64,000 nt of DNA from Lachnospiraceae bacterium (GTDB taxonomy: Bacteria; Bacillota; Clostridia; Lachnospirales; Lachnospiraceae): the NCBI GenBank assembly GCA_017621815.1, contig JAGASK010000052.1, positions 62,001 through 126,000 on the forward strand, given 5' to 3'. Shown here in pieces: positions 53,110 to 60,851 of this stretch (positions within the stretch are counted from its first letter, which is position 1; every line of letters starts with the position of its first letter). Under the pieces are notes generated by a model. That model ran no database searches and was not told where the DNA came from. It saw only the letters and a list, made by a program, of their open reading frames with translations. The position numbers were made by a program, and so were the translations under genes.

Positions 53110-54876
53110 TTACGCCAGTGTAGTCTCCACCAGCTTCTCATTTTCCACCTTATAAATAATATCGCACTTTTCAATGGTATTTAAACGATGGGCAATAATT
53201 ATCATTGTCTTTTTGCCATGGAAGCTGTTTACCGCTTCCATAACTGCCGCCTCCGTATCGTTGTCAAGAGCGGAAGTCGCTTCATCAAACACCAGGATTT
53301 CAGGGTCATTATACAGCGCCCTTGCAATGCCAATACGCTGTCTCTGACCTCCTGAAAGGCGCACGCCCCTGTCTCCGATTGTAGTATCAAGTCCCTCCGG
53401 AAGCTCTTCTACAAATTCTTTCAGCTGAGCCTCCTTCAGAACCTCCCAGATTCTTTTTTCATCTATTTTGTCCGCATCAATTCCGAATGCGATATTGTCC
53501 CTGATGGACTCATCTATCAGATAAATGGACTGGGGAATATACCCCACCTGAGCCAGCCATGACTCATAATTTTTGAAGATATTGATACCGTCACAGGTAA
53601 TTTCACCCTCCTGCGCATGCAAAAGTCCCAGAAGCACATCCACAATGGTTGACTTTCCTGCGCCGGAAGCGCCGATAATTCCGACAGACTTTCCCTTGGG
53701 CACTACCATATGGGCATCCTTGAAAATATTTTTCTCCGAATCAGGATAATGAAAGCTGATATGATTTAATTCTATCTTATCTTCCAGCTTCAGCTTTTCC
53801 ACCTGGGAATTTGCCTTTCTTTCCGCAAGCATAGCGTCTGTCTTCATACCCTCCTGGAGATTTTCATAGACAAAATCAAGGCTGGGCTGGGTATAAGCTA
53901 TCTCGGTAATATAAGTATTAATTCTGTTTACGCTGGGCAGCACCCTGACAGCCGCCACCGCAAATGCGCCTATGGTAGTTGCCATTGCCGTAATATCTCC
54001 GCCGCCCTGAATATATACAGCAATAAAAGCCAGCATACTGACAATAAACACTGTTTCAATCAAAAGTCTCGGGGTATTATTGAGCACAGCATAATTTCTT
54101 GCCACATCCGCTCCCACCTTGCCGGTTTCATAATAATTTCTCACAAAAAATTCTTCTCTGTTTAATACTTTAACATCCTTAAGGCCGTAGGTTGCCTGAA
54201 TACGCCACTTGGCAATCCGTGACTGAATAGCCTGATTTTTAGCGCCAATCTTGTTCAGCTTCGGCTTAAGCACCTTTACAATCAGCAATGTCATTAGCCC
54301 GAAAACCACAATAATAAACAATGTCATAACCACATCTGCAAGCAGCATCAGGCAGAAAATCAACAAAGATACTACGGCCTCACTGGCAAGCTGGAGCATT
54401 GCAAGTATCAGGGAAAAGGTCTGGGGAATATCACTGTCCGTAATCCGGAATACGGTAGGAATATCCGCTCCCAGATATTTCTCATAAGGTCTGTTTAAAA
54501 ATTCCGCCATAACCCGGCTTATCATCTTGTTTCTGTTCTGGGTAATAAAAGAATTCTGCTTATAAGTCAAAAACAGGATATAAAGGTTCTTTATAATGTA
54601 AATCGCCATCATGCCAAAAAGCAGCGCCATGGTAATCTGCCCTGTTGTCTCAATATGAAAAAAAGTACAAAGTCCCTGCAGAATATTATACTTTTCAACA
54701 TATTCCCACAGCTCATCAGGAGCCAGCAGCGCCTGCACCACCGGTATCATAGCGCCAACACCCAAGGTTTCCAGAAAACCTCCGATAAAAATCATCACGC
54801 CCAGAATTACCAGCTGGATTTTCTGCTTTCTGTCAAATATATATCTTATTTTTCCAAATAAAGTCACTTTTTTCAT
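53110..54876 (-). CDS. PglK/MsbA-like ABC exporter (lipid-linked glycan flippase), copy B
   Basis: 588 residues: six helices then an ATPase domain with Walker A GASGAGKS at 402-409, LSGGQ at 507-511, and Walker B LVFDE. It is a clear paralogue of the gene at 21074, with the same length and the same opening (LETLGVGAMIPVVQALL). It is the first gene of the main minus-strand block and lies right after the promoter at 54976-55004, so it heads the operon. Its place beside Wzx/Wzy machinery suggests it flips a separate lipid-linked glycan. Confidence 0.85.
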   Translation of the reverse strand: MKKVTLFGKIRYIFDRKQKIQLVILGVMIFIGGFLETLGVGAMIPVVQALLAPDELWEYVEKYNILQGLCTFFHIETTGQITMALLFGMMAIYIIKNLYILFLTYKQNSFITQNRNKMISRVMAEFLNRPYEKYLGADIPTVFRITDSDIPQTFSLILAMLQLASEAVVSLLIFCLMLLADVVMTLFIIVVFGLMTLLIVKVLKPKLNKIGAKNQAIQSRIAKWRIQATYGLKDVKVLNREEFFVRNYYETGKVGADVARNYAVLNNTPRLLIETVFIVSMLAFIAVYIQGGGDITAMATTIGAFAVAAVRVLPSVNRINTYITEIAYTQPSLDFVYENLQEGMKTDAMLAERKANSQVEKLKLEDKIELNHISFHYPDSEKNIFKDAHMVVPKGKSVGIIGASGAGKSTIVDVLLGLLHAQEGEITCDGINIFKNYESWLAQVGYIPQSIYLIDESIRDNIAFGIDADKIDEKRIWEVLKEAQLKEFVEELPEGLDTTIGDRGVRLSGGQRQRIGIARALYNDPEILVFDEATSALDNDTEAAVMEAVNSFHGKKTMIIIAHRLNTIEKCDIIYKVENEKLVETTLA

Positions 54877-54952
54877 TTTATATTATCCTTTTTTGTTTCT
54901 GATGTATGCCGCATCATACCTATCCCTGCGAAAGCGCCTTTGAAAAGCTTAA

Positions 54953-54966
54953 TATGTGTACACATA
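54953..54966. promoter_or_regulatory. 14-bp perfect palindrome, candidate operator
   Basis: TATGTGTACACATA is perfectly symmetrical and lies just downstream of the -10 of the minus-strand promoter, around the expected transcription start. A dimeric repressor bound here would block that promoter. No regulator gene is seen in the window. Confidence 0.45.
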
Positions 54967-54975
54967 ATTATTGAA

Positions 54976-55004
54976 ATTATACCATATATTGTATTTGTAG
55001 GCAA
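54976..55004 (-). promoter_or_regulatory. Promoter of the main minus-strand block
   Basis: On the minus strand, TTGCCT (54999-55004) and TATAAT (54976-54981) are separated by 17 bases. Initiation near 54969 would give a leader of ~90 bases before the ABC exporter. Confidence 0.6.
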
Positions 55005-55011
55005 ATTTTAA

Positions 55012-55040
55012 TTGCTAAATCTCCCATGCAGGCTTATAAT
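55012..55040 (+). promoter_or_regulatory. Divergent promoter for the MBOAT/SGNH pair
   Basis: TTGCTA (55012-55017) and TATAAT (55035-55040) are separated by 17 bases. Its -35 lies seven bases from that of the minus-strand promoter, so the two are back-to-back. A second TATAAT at 55112-55117 has no good -35. Confidence 0.55.
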
Positions 55041-55042
55041 AT

Positions 55043-55111
55043 GTAACAGTTCAGTCCCGCTGATGAAAATGTGCATTCTGCCGGTTTATAAATGGATGGC
55101 TGAACTGTTAC
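55043..55111 (+). repeat. Inverted repeat in the MBOAT leader
   Basis: GTAACAGTTCAG (55043-55054) is a perfect inverted copy of CTGAACTGTTAC (55100-55111), with a 45-base interior. It starts almost at the predicted transcript start, so the leader RNA could fold into a long hairpin ending ~30 bases before the start codon. It could equally be a small mobile (MITE-like) element. Confidence 0.55.
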
Positions 55112-55142
55112 TATAATAAGGCCCGTCAGGAAGGAACCGTTC

Positions 55143-56606
55143 ATGTTATTTAATTCCTATATTTTTATATTTCTGTTTTTTCCATTGACATTAATAGGAT
55201 ATTACGGATTAAATTATGCCGGAAAATACAAGGCATCTCTTGCCTTTCTTGTAGGCATGTCCATGTGGTTTTACGGCTATAACAATGTAAATTACCTGCT
55301 CATTCTGATTGTCAGTATTGTAATTAATTACGGCATTGTACTGGCAATTAACTCTGTCAGGATTTCCTCTGTTCGAAAGCTGTGTCTTCTGGCAGGTGTT
55401 TTTCTTAACATCGGTATTTTATTTTATTTTAAGTACTACGATTTCTTTATTGAAAATATCAACAGTGTATTAAAAGCAGACCTTCCGCTGCTAAGGCTGA
55501 TTTTACCCCTGGGCATCAGCTTTTATACCTTTCAACAGCTGTCCTATGTCATTGATTCCTACCGGAAAGAATGCGGCAGATACAGCTTTCTTGAATACGC
55601 CGCCTATGTATCCTTTTTTCCCCAGCTTATAGCAGGACCCATTGTATATCACAGCGAGCTGATTCCCCAGTTTCAGGATACCGGCAATAAGAAACTGAAC
55701 TTTGAGAACTTAAGCCGGGGTCTTTACGCATTTGCCCTTGGCCTTGCCAAAAAAGTGCTGCTTGCAGATACCTTCTCAAAAATTGTTACCATAGGATATG
55801 AAAACATTGCCGAACTTAACAGCACAAGTGTTATTTTAGTAATGATATGCTATTCCCTGCAGATTTACTTTGATTTCAGCGGTTACTGTGATATGGCATA
55901 CGGCATGGCATATATGTTAAATATTAAACTTCCATTTAATTTTAATTCTCCCTATAAAGCACAGTCCGTTTCCGATTTCTGGGACAGATGGCATATGACT
56001 CTGACCAGATTTTTTACAAAATATGTCTACATTCCCTTAGGCGGAAGCAGATGCAGTAAAGTGCGGACATGCCTTAATGTTATGATTGTATTTCTGGTAA
56101 GCGGACTATGGCATGGTGCAAACTGGACCTTTATTCTGTGGGGCGCATTGCATGGGATTGCATCCGTTTTCGAAAGAATAACAGGTGTTTCTAAATGGAA
56201 ACTGCCAAAAATTTTAAAAATAACTCTGACCTTTTTATTTGTCACCTTTGCATGGAGCCTTTTCAGAGCATCTTCTCTTTCTGAAGCCGGGCTTTTGTGG
56301 TATCAGCTGCTTCATGCAGGCTTCGGTCCCGTATATCAGCCTGTCATTGACAAATTCAGGGATTTGATTGAGGTAAGCTTCCTGTACCGTGCAGGACTCG
56401 GCGGTTTGATAAACAGATTCCCATGGCTGATGCTGACAGGCTTCACAGGTGTTTCTTTATTCGCCTGCTTCACCATGAAAAACACCCAGGAAAAGACAGC
56501 CCGCCTGACATTGACAACAGGAAAATGCCTTACCGTAGTGGTGCTGATGCTCTGGAGTATTTTATCATTGTCAGAAATCAGTGAGTTTTTATATTTTAAT
56601 TTTTAA
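55143..56606 (+). CDS. MBOAT-family O-acyltransferase (AlgI-like)
   Basis: 487 residues, about eleven membrane helices. The opening LFNSYIFIFLFFPLTLIGYY, the central FFPQLIAGPIVYHSELIPQF, and the histidine blocks FWDRWHMTLTRF and GLWHGANWTFILWG match AlgI/DltB-type MBOAT acyltransferases. These pass acyl groups across the membrane to an outer-face partner. The ATG has AGGAAGGAACC upstream. Downstream, 17-29 bases away, lies a membrane-anchored SGNH-like protein, the usual partner in alginate O-acetylation systems. The acceptor is probably one of the glycans of this locus. Confidence 0.9.
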   Translation: MLFNSYIFIFLFFPLTLIGYYGLNYAGKYKASLAFLVGMSMWFYGYNNVNYLLILIVSIVINYGIVLAINSVRISSVRKLCLLAGVFLNIGILFYFKYYDFFIENINSVLKADLPLLRLILPLGISFYTFQQLSYVIDSYRKECGRYSFLEYAAYVSFFPQLIAGPIVYHSELIPQFQDTGNKKLNFENLSRGLYAFALGLAKKVLLADTFSKIVTIGYENIAELNSTSVILVMICYSLQIYFDFSGYCDMAYGMAYMLNIKLPFNFNSPYKAQSVSDFWDRWHMTLTRFFTKYVYIPLGGSRCSKVRTCLNVMIVFLVSGLWHGANWTFILWGALHGIASVFERITGVSKWKLPKILKITLTFLFVTFAWSLFRASSLSEAGLLWYQLLHAGFGPVYQPVIDKFRDLIEVSFLYRAGLGGLINRFPWLMLTGFTGVSLFACFTMKNTQEKTARLTLTTGKCLTVVVLMLWSILSLSEISEFLYFNF

Positions 56607-56635
56607 TATTTATCAGGAAAGGTTTGGAAAGCAAT

Positions 56636-57697
56636 ATGGAACAGCACAGGGCAAAGAAATGGTTTATTAAGTGCATAGTAATGCTGGCAGCCGCATTATT
56701 TTTCGTGGCTCTTATTGTTGTGGTTACAGACCCTTATTTTCACTATCACAGGCCCTTTTCTTTTTTATCCTACAGGCTGTATGAGGAAAGATACACCAAT
56801 GACGGCATTTCAAGACATTTTGATTTTGATGCCATGATTACAGGAACCTCCATGGCCCAGAATTTTAAGACCAGTGAAATGGACGCGCTCTTTGGCACTC
56901 ATTCTGTAAAGGAAACCTTTTCCGGCGCCGGTTATCAGGAGCTTGCAGAAAATCTTGACAGGGCTCTTAGCCGGAATAAAGATGTGAAAACAGTGCTTTG
57001 GACTGTTGATTACAATGGCTTTCTCCGTGCTTATGACTGGGCACAGTATGAGGAATATCCCACTTATTTGTATGACGACAATCCTTTTAATGACGTTTCC
57101 TATTTATTTAATAAATCAGTTCTCTACCATGCGGTACTGCCCAATATCACTATGACTCTTACCGGACAGCCCGGCACTACTATGGATGAATATTCCTCCT
57201 GGGAAAGAGAAACAGGGCTGGATATCATATTGCAGTCCTACGACAGAGATAATGTTTCACCGGAACCTGTGCTTACCTTTGGGGAAAAAGAATATGAAGC
57301 CGTAGTAAAGACTATTAATACAAATATTGTGCAGACGGTAAACAAATACCCTGATGTTACTTTTTATATCTTTTATCCCCCTTACAGCATTTGCTACTGG
57401 GACGCCTTAAACATCAAAGGCACTGTCGTAAAGCAGATTACGGCGGAGCAGACAGCCACGGAGCTTTTGCTGCAGTGTCCCAATGTAAAGCTTTATAACT
57501 TTTTTGACCAGTATGAGATTATATGCAACCCTGATTATTACTGTGATGACGGCCACTACAATGCTGAAGTCAATTCCATGATACTGAAATGGATAGCAGA
57601 AGGCACAGGGCTTGTTACAAAAGAAAACTATCTGGAGAAATTGGAACAGGAAAAAGAGTTTTTCCTGAACTATGACTATGACAGTATTTATCAGTAA
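56636..57697 (+). CDS. Membrane-anchored SGNH-like acyltransferase partner (AlgJ/AlgX-like)
   Basis: About 353 residues (start at the ATG 56636; a TTG at 56624 after AGGAAAGG is also possible). One N-terminal helix (about residues 12-35) anchors the protein, and the remainder would lie outside the cell. The segment ITGTSMAQNF carries a serine in the place of the SGNH nucleophile, and DDGHYNAEVN holds the Asp and His. Such proteins take acetyl groups from the MBOAT partner and put them on a polysaccharide. It ends one base before the stop of the convergent GT2 gene. Family assignment is by motif and context. Confidence 0.7.
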   Translation: MEQHRAKKWFIKCIVMLAAALFFVALIVVVTDPYFHYHRPFSFLSYRLYEERYTNDGISRHFDFDAMITGTSMAQNFKTSEMDALFGTHSVKETFSGAGYQELAENLDRALSRNKDVKTVLWTVDYNGFLRAYDWAQYEEYPTYLYDDNPFNDVSYLFNKSVLYHAVLPNITMTLTGQPGTTMDEYSSWERETGLDIILQSYDRDNVSPEPVLTFGEKEYEAVVKTINTNIVQTVNKYPDVTFYIFYPPYSICYWDALNIKGTVVKQITAEQTATELLLQCPNVKLYNFFDQYEIICNPDYYCDDGHYNAEVNSMILKWIAEGTGLVTKENYLEKLEQEKEFFLNYDYDSIYQ

Positions 57698-57698
57698 G

Positions 57699-58706
57699 CT
57701 ACTGCCGAAGAGGTATCACAACTCTTTCATACAGTTTTACCACCAGATAAAAGCAGCCGGGACTTAACAAAAACAGCTTCATCCGAAGCTTATCCCCTGT
57801 GGGGACAAAACTTTCTTTATAAATCCGGCGGACAGTTGTTTCTTCTTTTCGAAATAACCGAACCATTTCCCCGGCGGATTCTTTCATCTTTTTATCCCGG
57901 AAATCCTCATAATAAAAAAGCATTCTCCTGTAAAACTGAAAGGATGCTTTCTTAGCCAGTTCAAAAAGCCCCAGTCCTTCCAGATACCCAATCTGTTCCT
58001 TCCAGAAGGGGATTTCATCCTGAAACCGCCGCTCATGAAGCTTAGTGTTCATAATGCTGCTTTCTCTGTCCACCATATAATTGTAATAAGGAGTATCCAG
58101 AAACACACATTTGGAAGCTCGTGTAAGGGCCCATGTAGTGTACATAATATCCTCCGATTTGCGTCCTTCGGGGAATTCAATTCCTTCAATCAGTTTTCTG
58201 TCAAACAGCTTACTCCATACGGAATGATAAATATGATACTGCTCATGACCGCAGATATAAATTTCCAGAGTCTCCTCCTTAGTCAATTCCACCACTTTGC
58301 CTGTGGGATGAATTTCCTCTGCACCTTTTCCCACCTGCCGGTAGGTACATATAGCAACCTGGGCGTCTTTTTCGAGCAAAGCCGCCAGCATCTTTTCATA
58401 CATATCAGGTTCTACCCAGTCATCTCCGTCCACGTACCCGATATAGTCACCATGAGCCGCCTTAAGTCCTGCGTTTCTGGCTGCCGAAGGACCGCCGTTT
58501 GGCCTGTGAATCACCCGGATACTTTCATGTTTTTCGGCATAATCATCACATATCTGCGGTGTTTTGTCAGAGGAACCATCATCTACAAGTATCAGTTCCA
58601 TATTGGGATATGTCTGTTTCAGCAGACTATCCATGCATCGGGGCAAATACTCCTCGATATTAAATGCTGTTATAATAACAGAAATCAATTTTTCATTCTG
58701 TACCAT
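57699..58706 (-). CDS. GT2 glycosyltransferase
   Basis: 335 residues with LISVIITAFNIEEYLPRCM, LVDDGSSDKTP and the donor motif YVDGDDWVEP, followed by RKSEDIMYTTWALT. Last gene of the right-hand block; its start overlaps the GT11 gene by 14 bases. Its stop is one base from the end of the convergent SGNH-like gene, and no terminator fits between. Sugar unknown. Confidence 0.85.
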   Translation of the reverse strand: MVQNEKLISVIITAFNIEEYLPRCMDSLLKQTYPNMELILVDDGSSDKTPQICDDYAEKHESIRVIHRPNGGPSAARNAGLKAAHGDYIGYVDGDDWVEPDMYEKMLAALLEKDAQVAICTYRQVGKGAEEIHPTGKVVELTKEETLEIYICGHEQYHIYHSVWSKLFDRKLIEGIEFPEGRKSEDIMYTTWALTRASKCVFLDTPYYNYMVDRESSIMNTKLHERRFQDEIPFWKEQIGYLEGLGLFELAKKASFQFYRRMLFYYEDFRDKKMKESAGEMVRLFRKEETTVRRIYKESFVPTGDKLRMKLFLLSPGCFYLVVKLYERVVIPLRQ

Positions 58707-59676
58707 ACTCTTCTATACTGCCTTTCGCGGAAATCCGTATCATTTCCTTTGTATAAATATCCCTGCATTCCTGATTATTAAACCATTTCGCAGGCGCAAT
58801 CACCGTCTTATCCCCGGAATTATTCAGATAAGCTCCCCACCAGCTGAAGCTGGAATTAGCAATGATATGATGGCGGCATCTGCTCATCAGCATCATATCA
58901 AGATACCCCAGCTCTTCCGGAACATCCTGAACAGGAACAAATCTTCCTTTCAGCCGCTCCCATGCACTTCTCCGTTCCGTCTCCGGAATATTTTCCGGTA
59001 TTTCACCTACGCTTCCCGGAAATGTTTTTTCAAGCCAGCTGCAGACATAATCACTGTCATTGCTGAATACATAAAACACCGCCTCTGGATACCGTTCTTT
59101 TATAAGAGAAATAGCCTTAAGATAATACTCCTGCGTGCAAATTCCGCCGTAAACTTCACTGTTCGCAAGATAATCCCCCCGCCTGATATGAAGGCTTACA
59201 GCAAGGGTATGTTCTTCAGCTTCAAGGCAGGACAAAATTTTGTTTTTCAGTTCATGATTCAATCCGTTATAAATAACCGGCCGGAAAGTAAAAGCATTAA
59301 GGACTTCTTCCCTGATATCTTCAAAATACTTTTCACTTTGAAAATATCCGGTAAGATAAACAGGTGATTTTTCAAGCACCTGCGGGTCAAAATTACAATT
59401 CTTTTCATGATATTCCAAAGATTTTCTGCCAAACAGCTTTCTCCTGATTCTGTGGGAAAGCTTCAGAAAACCGTCCGTAATCTGATTGATTTCCTTACGT
59501 GTCGCTTTCGGATAATCTATGCCGAAAGCCCAAAGCATAATCGGCCTGGAATTTTCCATATTATATTCATTTATATCATCAAGCTTTACTTCTCTTCCCA
59601 TGGAAGAAAGCTTTAAATATAAAGCGTATTGAAACATCTGATTTCCCATTCCGCCTGTCATCCTGATTATATCCAT
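58693..59676 (-). CDS. GT11 fucosyltransferase-like protein
   Basis: 327 residues with the full GT11 set: MDIIRMTGGMGNQMFQYALYLKL at the start, SLHIRRGDYLANS near residue 170, VFYVFSNDSDYV, and HIIANSSFSWWGAYLN. It is closely related to the next gene (59686), and the two are a tandem pair. It follows AGGAG. Reaction: probably transfer of fucose to a galactose-type acceptor; the linkage is uncertain. Confidence 0.87.
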   Translation of the reverse strand: MDIIRMTGGMGNQMFQYALYLKLSSMGREVKLDDINEYNMENSRPIMLWAFGIDYPKATRKEINQITDGFLKLSHRIRRKLFGRKSLEYHEKNCNFDPQVLEKSPVYLTGYFQSEKYFEDIREEVLNAFTFRPVIYNGLNHELKNKILSCLEAEEHTLAVSLHIRRGDYLANSEVYGGICTQEYYLKAISLIKERYPEAVFYVFSNDSDYVCSWLEKTFPGSVGEIPENIPETERRSAWERLKGRFVPVQDVPEELGYLDMMLMSRCRHHIIANSSFSWWGAYLNNSGDKTVIAPAKWFNNQECRDIYTKEMIRISAKGSIEEYGTE

Positions 59677-59685
59677 CGCCGGCTC

Positions 59686-60642
59686 CTATTTTATAATACG
59701 GTTCAGCTGACCTTCTGCATCAATCAGCACCATTCCTTCAGTATAAAAATCATCACTTTCCACATTATTTTTCCATTTACCGGGGGCAACTACAATTTTA
59801 TCGGAATTGTCATTGAGCCATGCCGACCACCAGCTGAAACTGGAATTACTGATAATATTATGCTTACATTTGCTCATAAGCAGCATATCAAGATATCCTG
59901 TATACTCAGTATTGGCTTCTACCATAACAAACCGGGCTTCAAAAGCCTTTTTTTCCTTTTTGCTCATATCCTCCTGCATCAGGCTTTCAATCAGCCCGTC
60001 CACCCAGCCCTTTACCCATTTGGGCTCATTGCTGAATATGTAAAATTTAGCATCCTCTACTCTGTCCAGAATATACCTCACTGCACCCTCATAATATTTT
60101 TCAGTGCAGATTCCGCCATAAAGCTCTTCATCATCTCTGGAATCACTTCGGTACATATGAAGTCCCACTGCCATACAGCTTTCAATTTCATTAAGACATT
60201 CCCGGGTAACATTATACAGCTTTTCAGGCAGATGCATTTTTTCCAGCTCAGGAAATCTGTAAAGCTGCCTGATTTCATCCTTAATATCCTCAAAATATTT
60301 CTCGCTCTGAAAAGCGCCTCTGATATACATAGATTCAAAGCTTAATACCTCAGGGTCATAACCATCCTTTTCTACGTACTCAATTGCCCGCCTTCCGAAA
60401 AGCTGCCGTCTGATTCTTTTCCTTATTTCCATGGAGCCGTCTGTAAACTGCGTAATCTCATCCCAGGTTGCACGGGGATAATCAATGCCAAACACTGCCA
60501 GCATAATAGGACGTGCTTTTTCACCGCGATATTCGTTAATATCATCAAATTTAACTTCCTTGCCCAGGGATTTCAGTTTCATATAAAGAGCATACTGAAA
60601 CATCTGATTCCCCAGTCCCCCAAACATCCTGATTATATTCAT
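59686..60642 (-). CDS. GT11 fucosyltransferase-like protein, paralogue
   Basis: 318 residues from the ATG at 60642 (AAGGAAG upstream; the longer frame runs through the repeat region). It opens MNIIRMFGGLGNQMFQYALYMKL and ends with the NIISNSSFSWWSAWLN block, so it belongs to GT11. The donor motif is altered: where its paralogue has HIRRGDY, this protein has GLHMYRSDSRDD, keeping one arginine and aspartate but losing the pattern. It may therefore use a different donor or have weakened activity. Ten bases before the second GT11 gene. Confidence 0.82.
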   Translation of the reverse strand: MNIIRMFGGLGNQMFQYALYMKLKSLGKEVKFDDINEYRGEKARPIMLAVFGIDYPRATWDEITQFTDGSMEIRKRIRRQLFGRRAIEYVEKDGYDPEVLSFESMYIRGAFQSEKYFEDIKDEIRQLYRFPELEKMHLPEKLYNVTRECLNEIESCMAVGLHMYRSDSRDDEELYGGICTEKYYEGAVRYILDRVEDAKFYIFSNEPKWVKGWVDGLIESLMQEDMSKKEKKAFEARFVMVEANTEYTGYLDMLLMSKCKHNIISNSSFSWWSAWLNDNSDKIVVAPGKWKNNVESDDFYTEGMVLIDAEGQLNRIIK

Positions 60643-60685
60643 AACTCTTCCTTCCATCGCCTCAAAAGCCAGCCTCCACACCCCG

Positions 60686-60851
60686 GAAGAATGGCTCTCC
60701 GGCCATTCTTCATGCATATGACTTAGCAATTCTTAAGCATCGCCCTTACCCACTCATAAGCTCAGAAGAATGGCCTTCCGGCCATTCTTCATGCACGTGA
60801 CTTAGCAATTCTTAGGCATTGTATTTTAATGCCTTAGAATTGCTTCACGTG
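60686..60851. repeat. REP-like palindromic element with two 55-bp direct repeats
   Basis: Two 55-base copies, 60686-60740 and 60765-60819, differ at five positions. Each holds a GAAGAATGG...CCATTCTTC hairpin. The second copy then forms a larger stem with the end of asnB: 16 bases at 60805-60820 pair with 60828-60843 with one mismatch, flanked by CACGTG on both sides. The stop codon of asnB lies in the loop. There is no U-run on the minus strand, so it is not a standard terminator; it may stabilise or attenuate the mRNA. Confidence 0.6.

Noticed and set aside
53082..53174. N-terminal extension of the GT11-like gene
   Set aside because: The extra residues are basic and unlike GT11 starts, and the ATG at 53081 has AGAGG in place.
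60686..60851. CRISPR-like repeats
   Set aside because: Only two direct copies, each internally palindromic, with a single 24-base gap; no cas genes. Better explained as a REP-like element.
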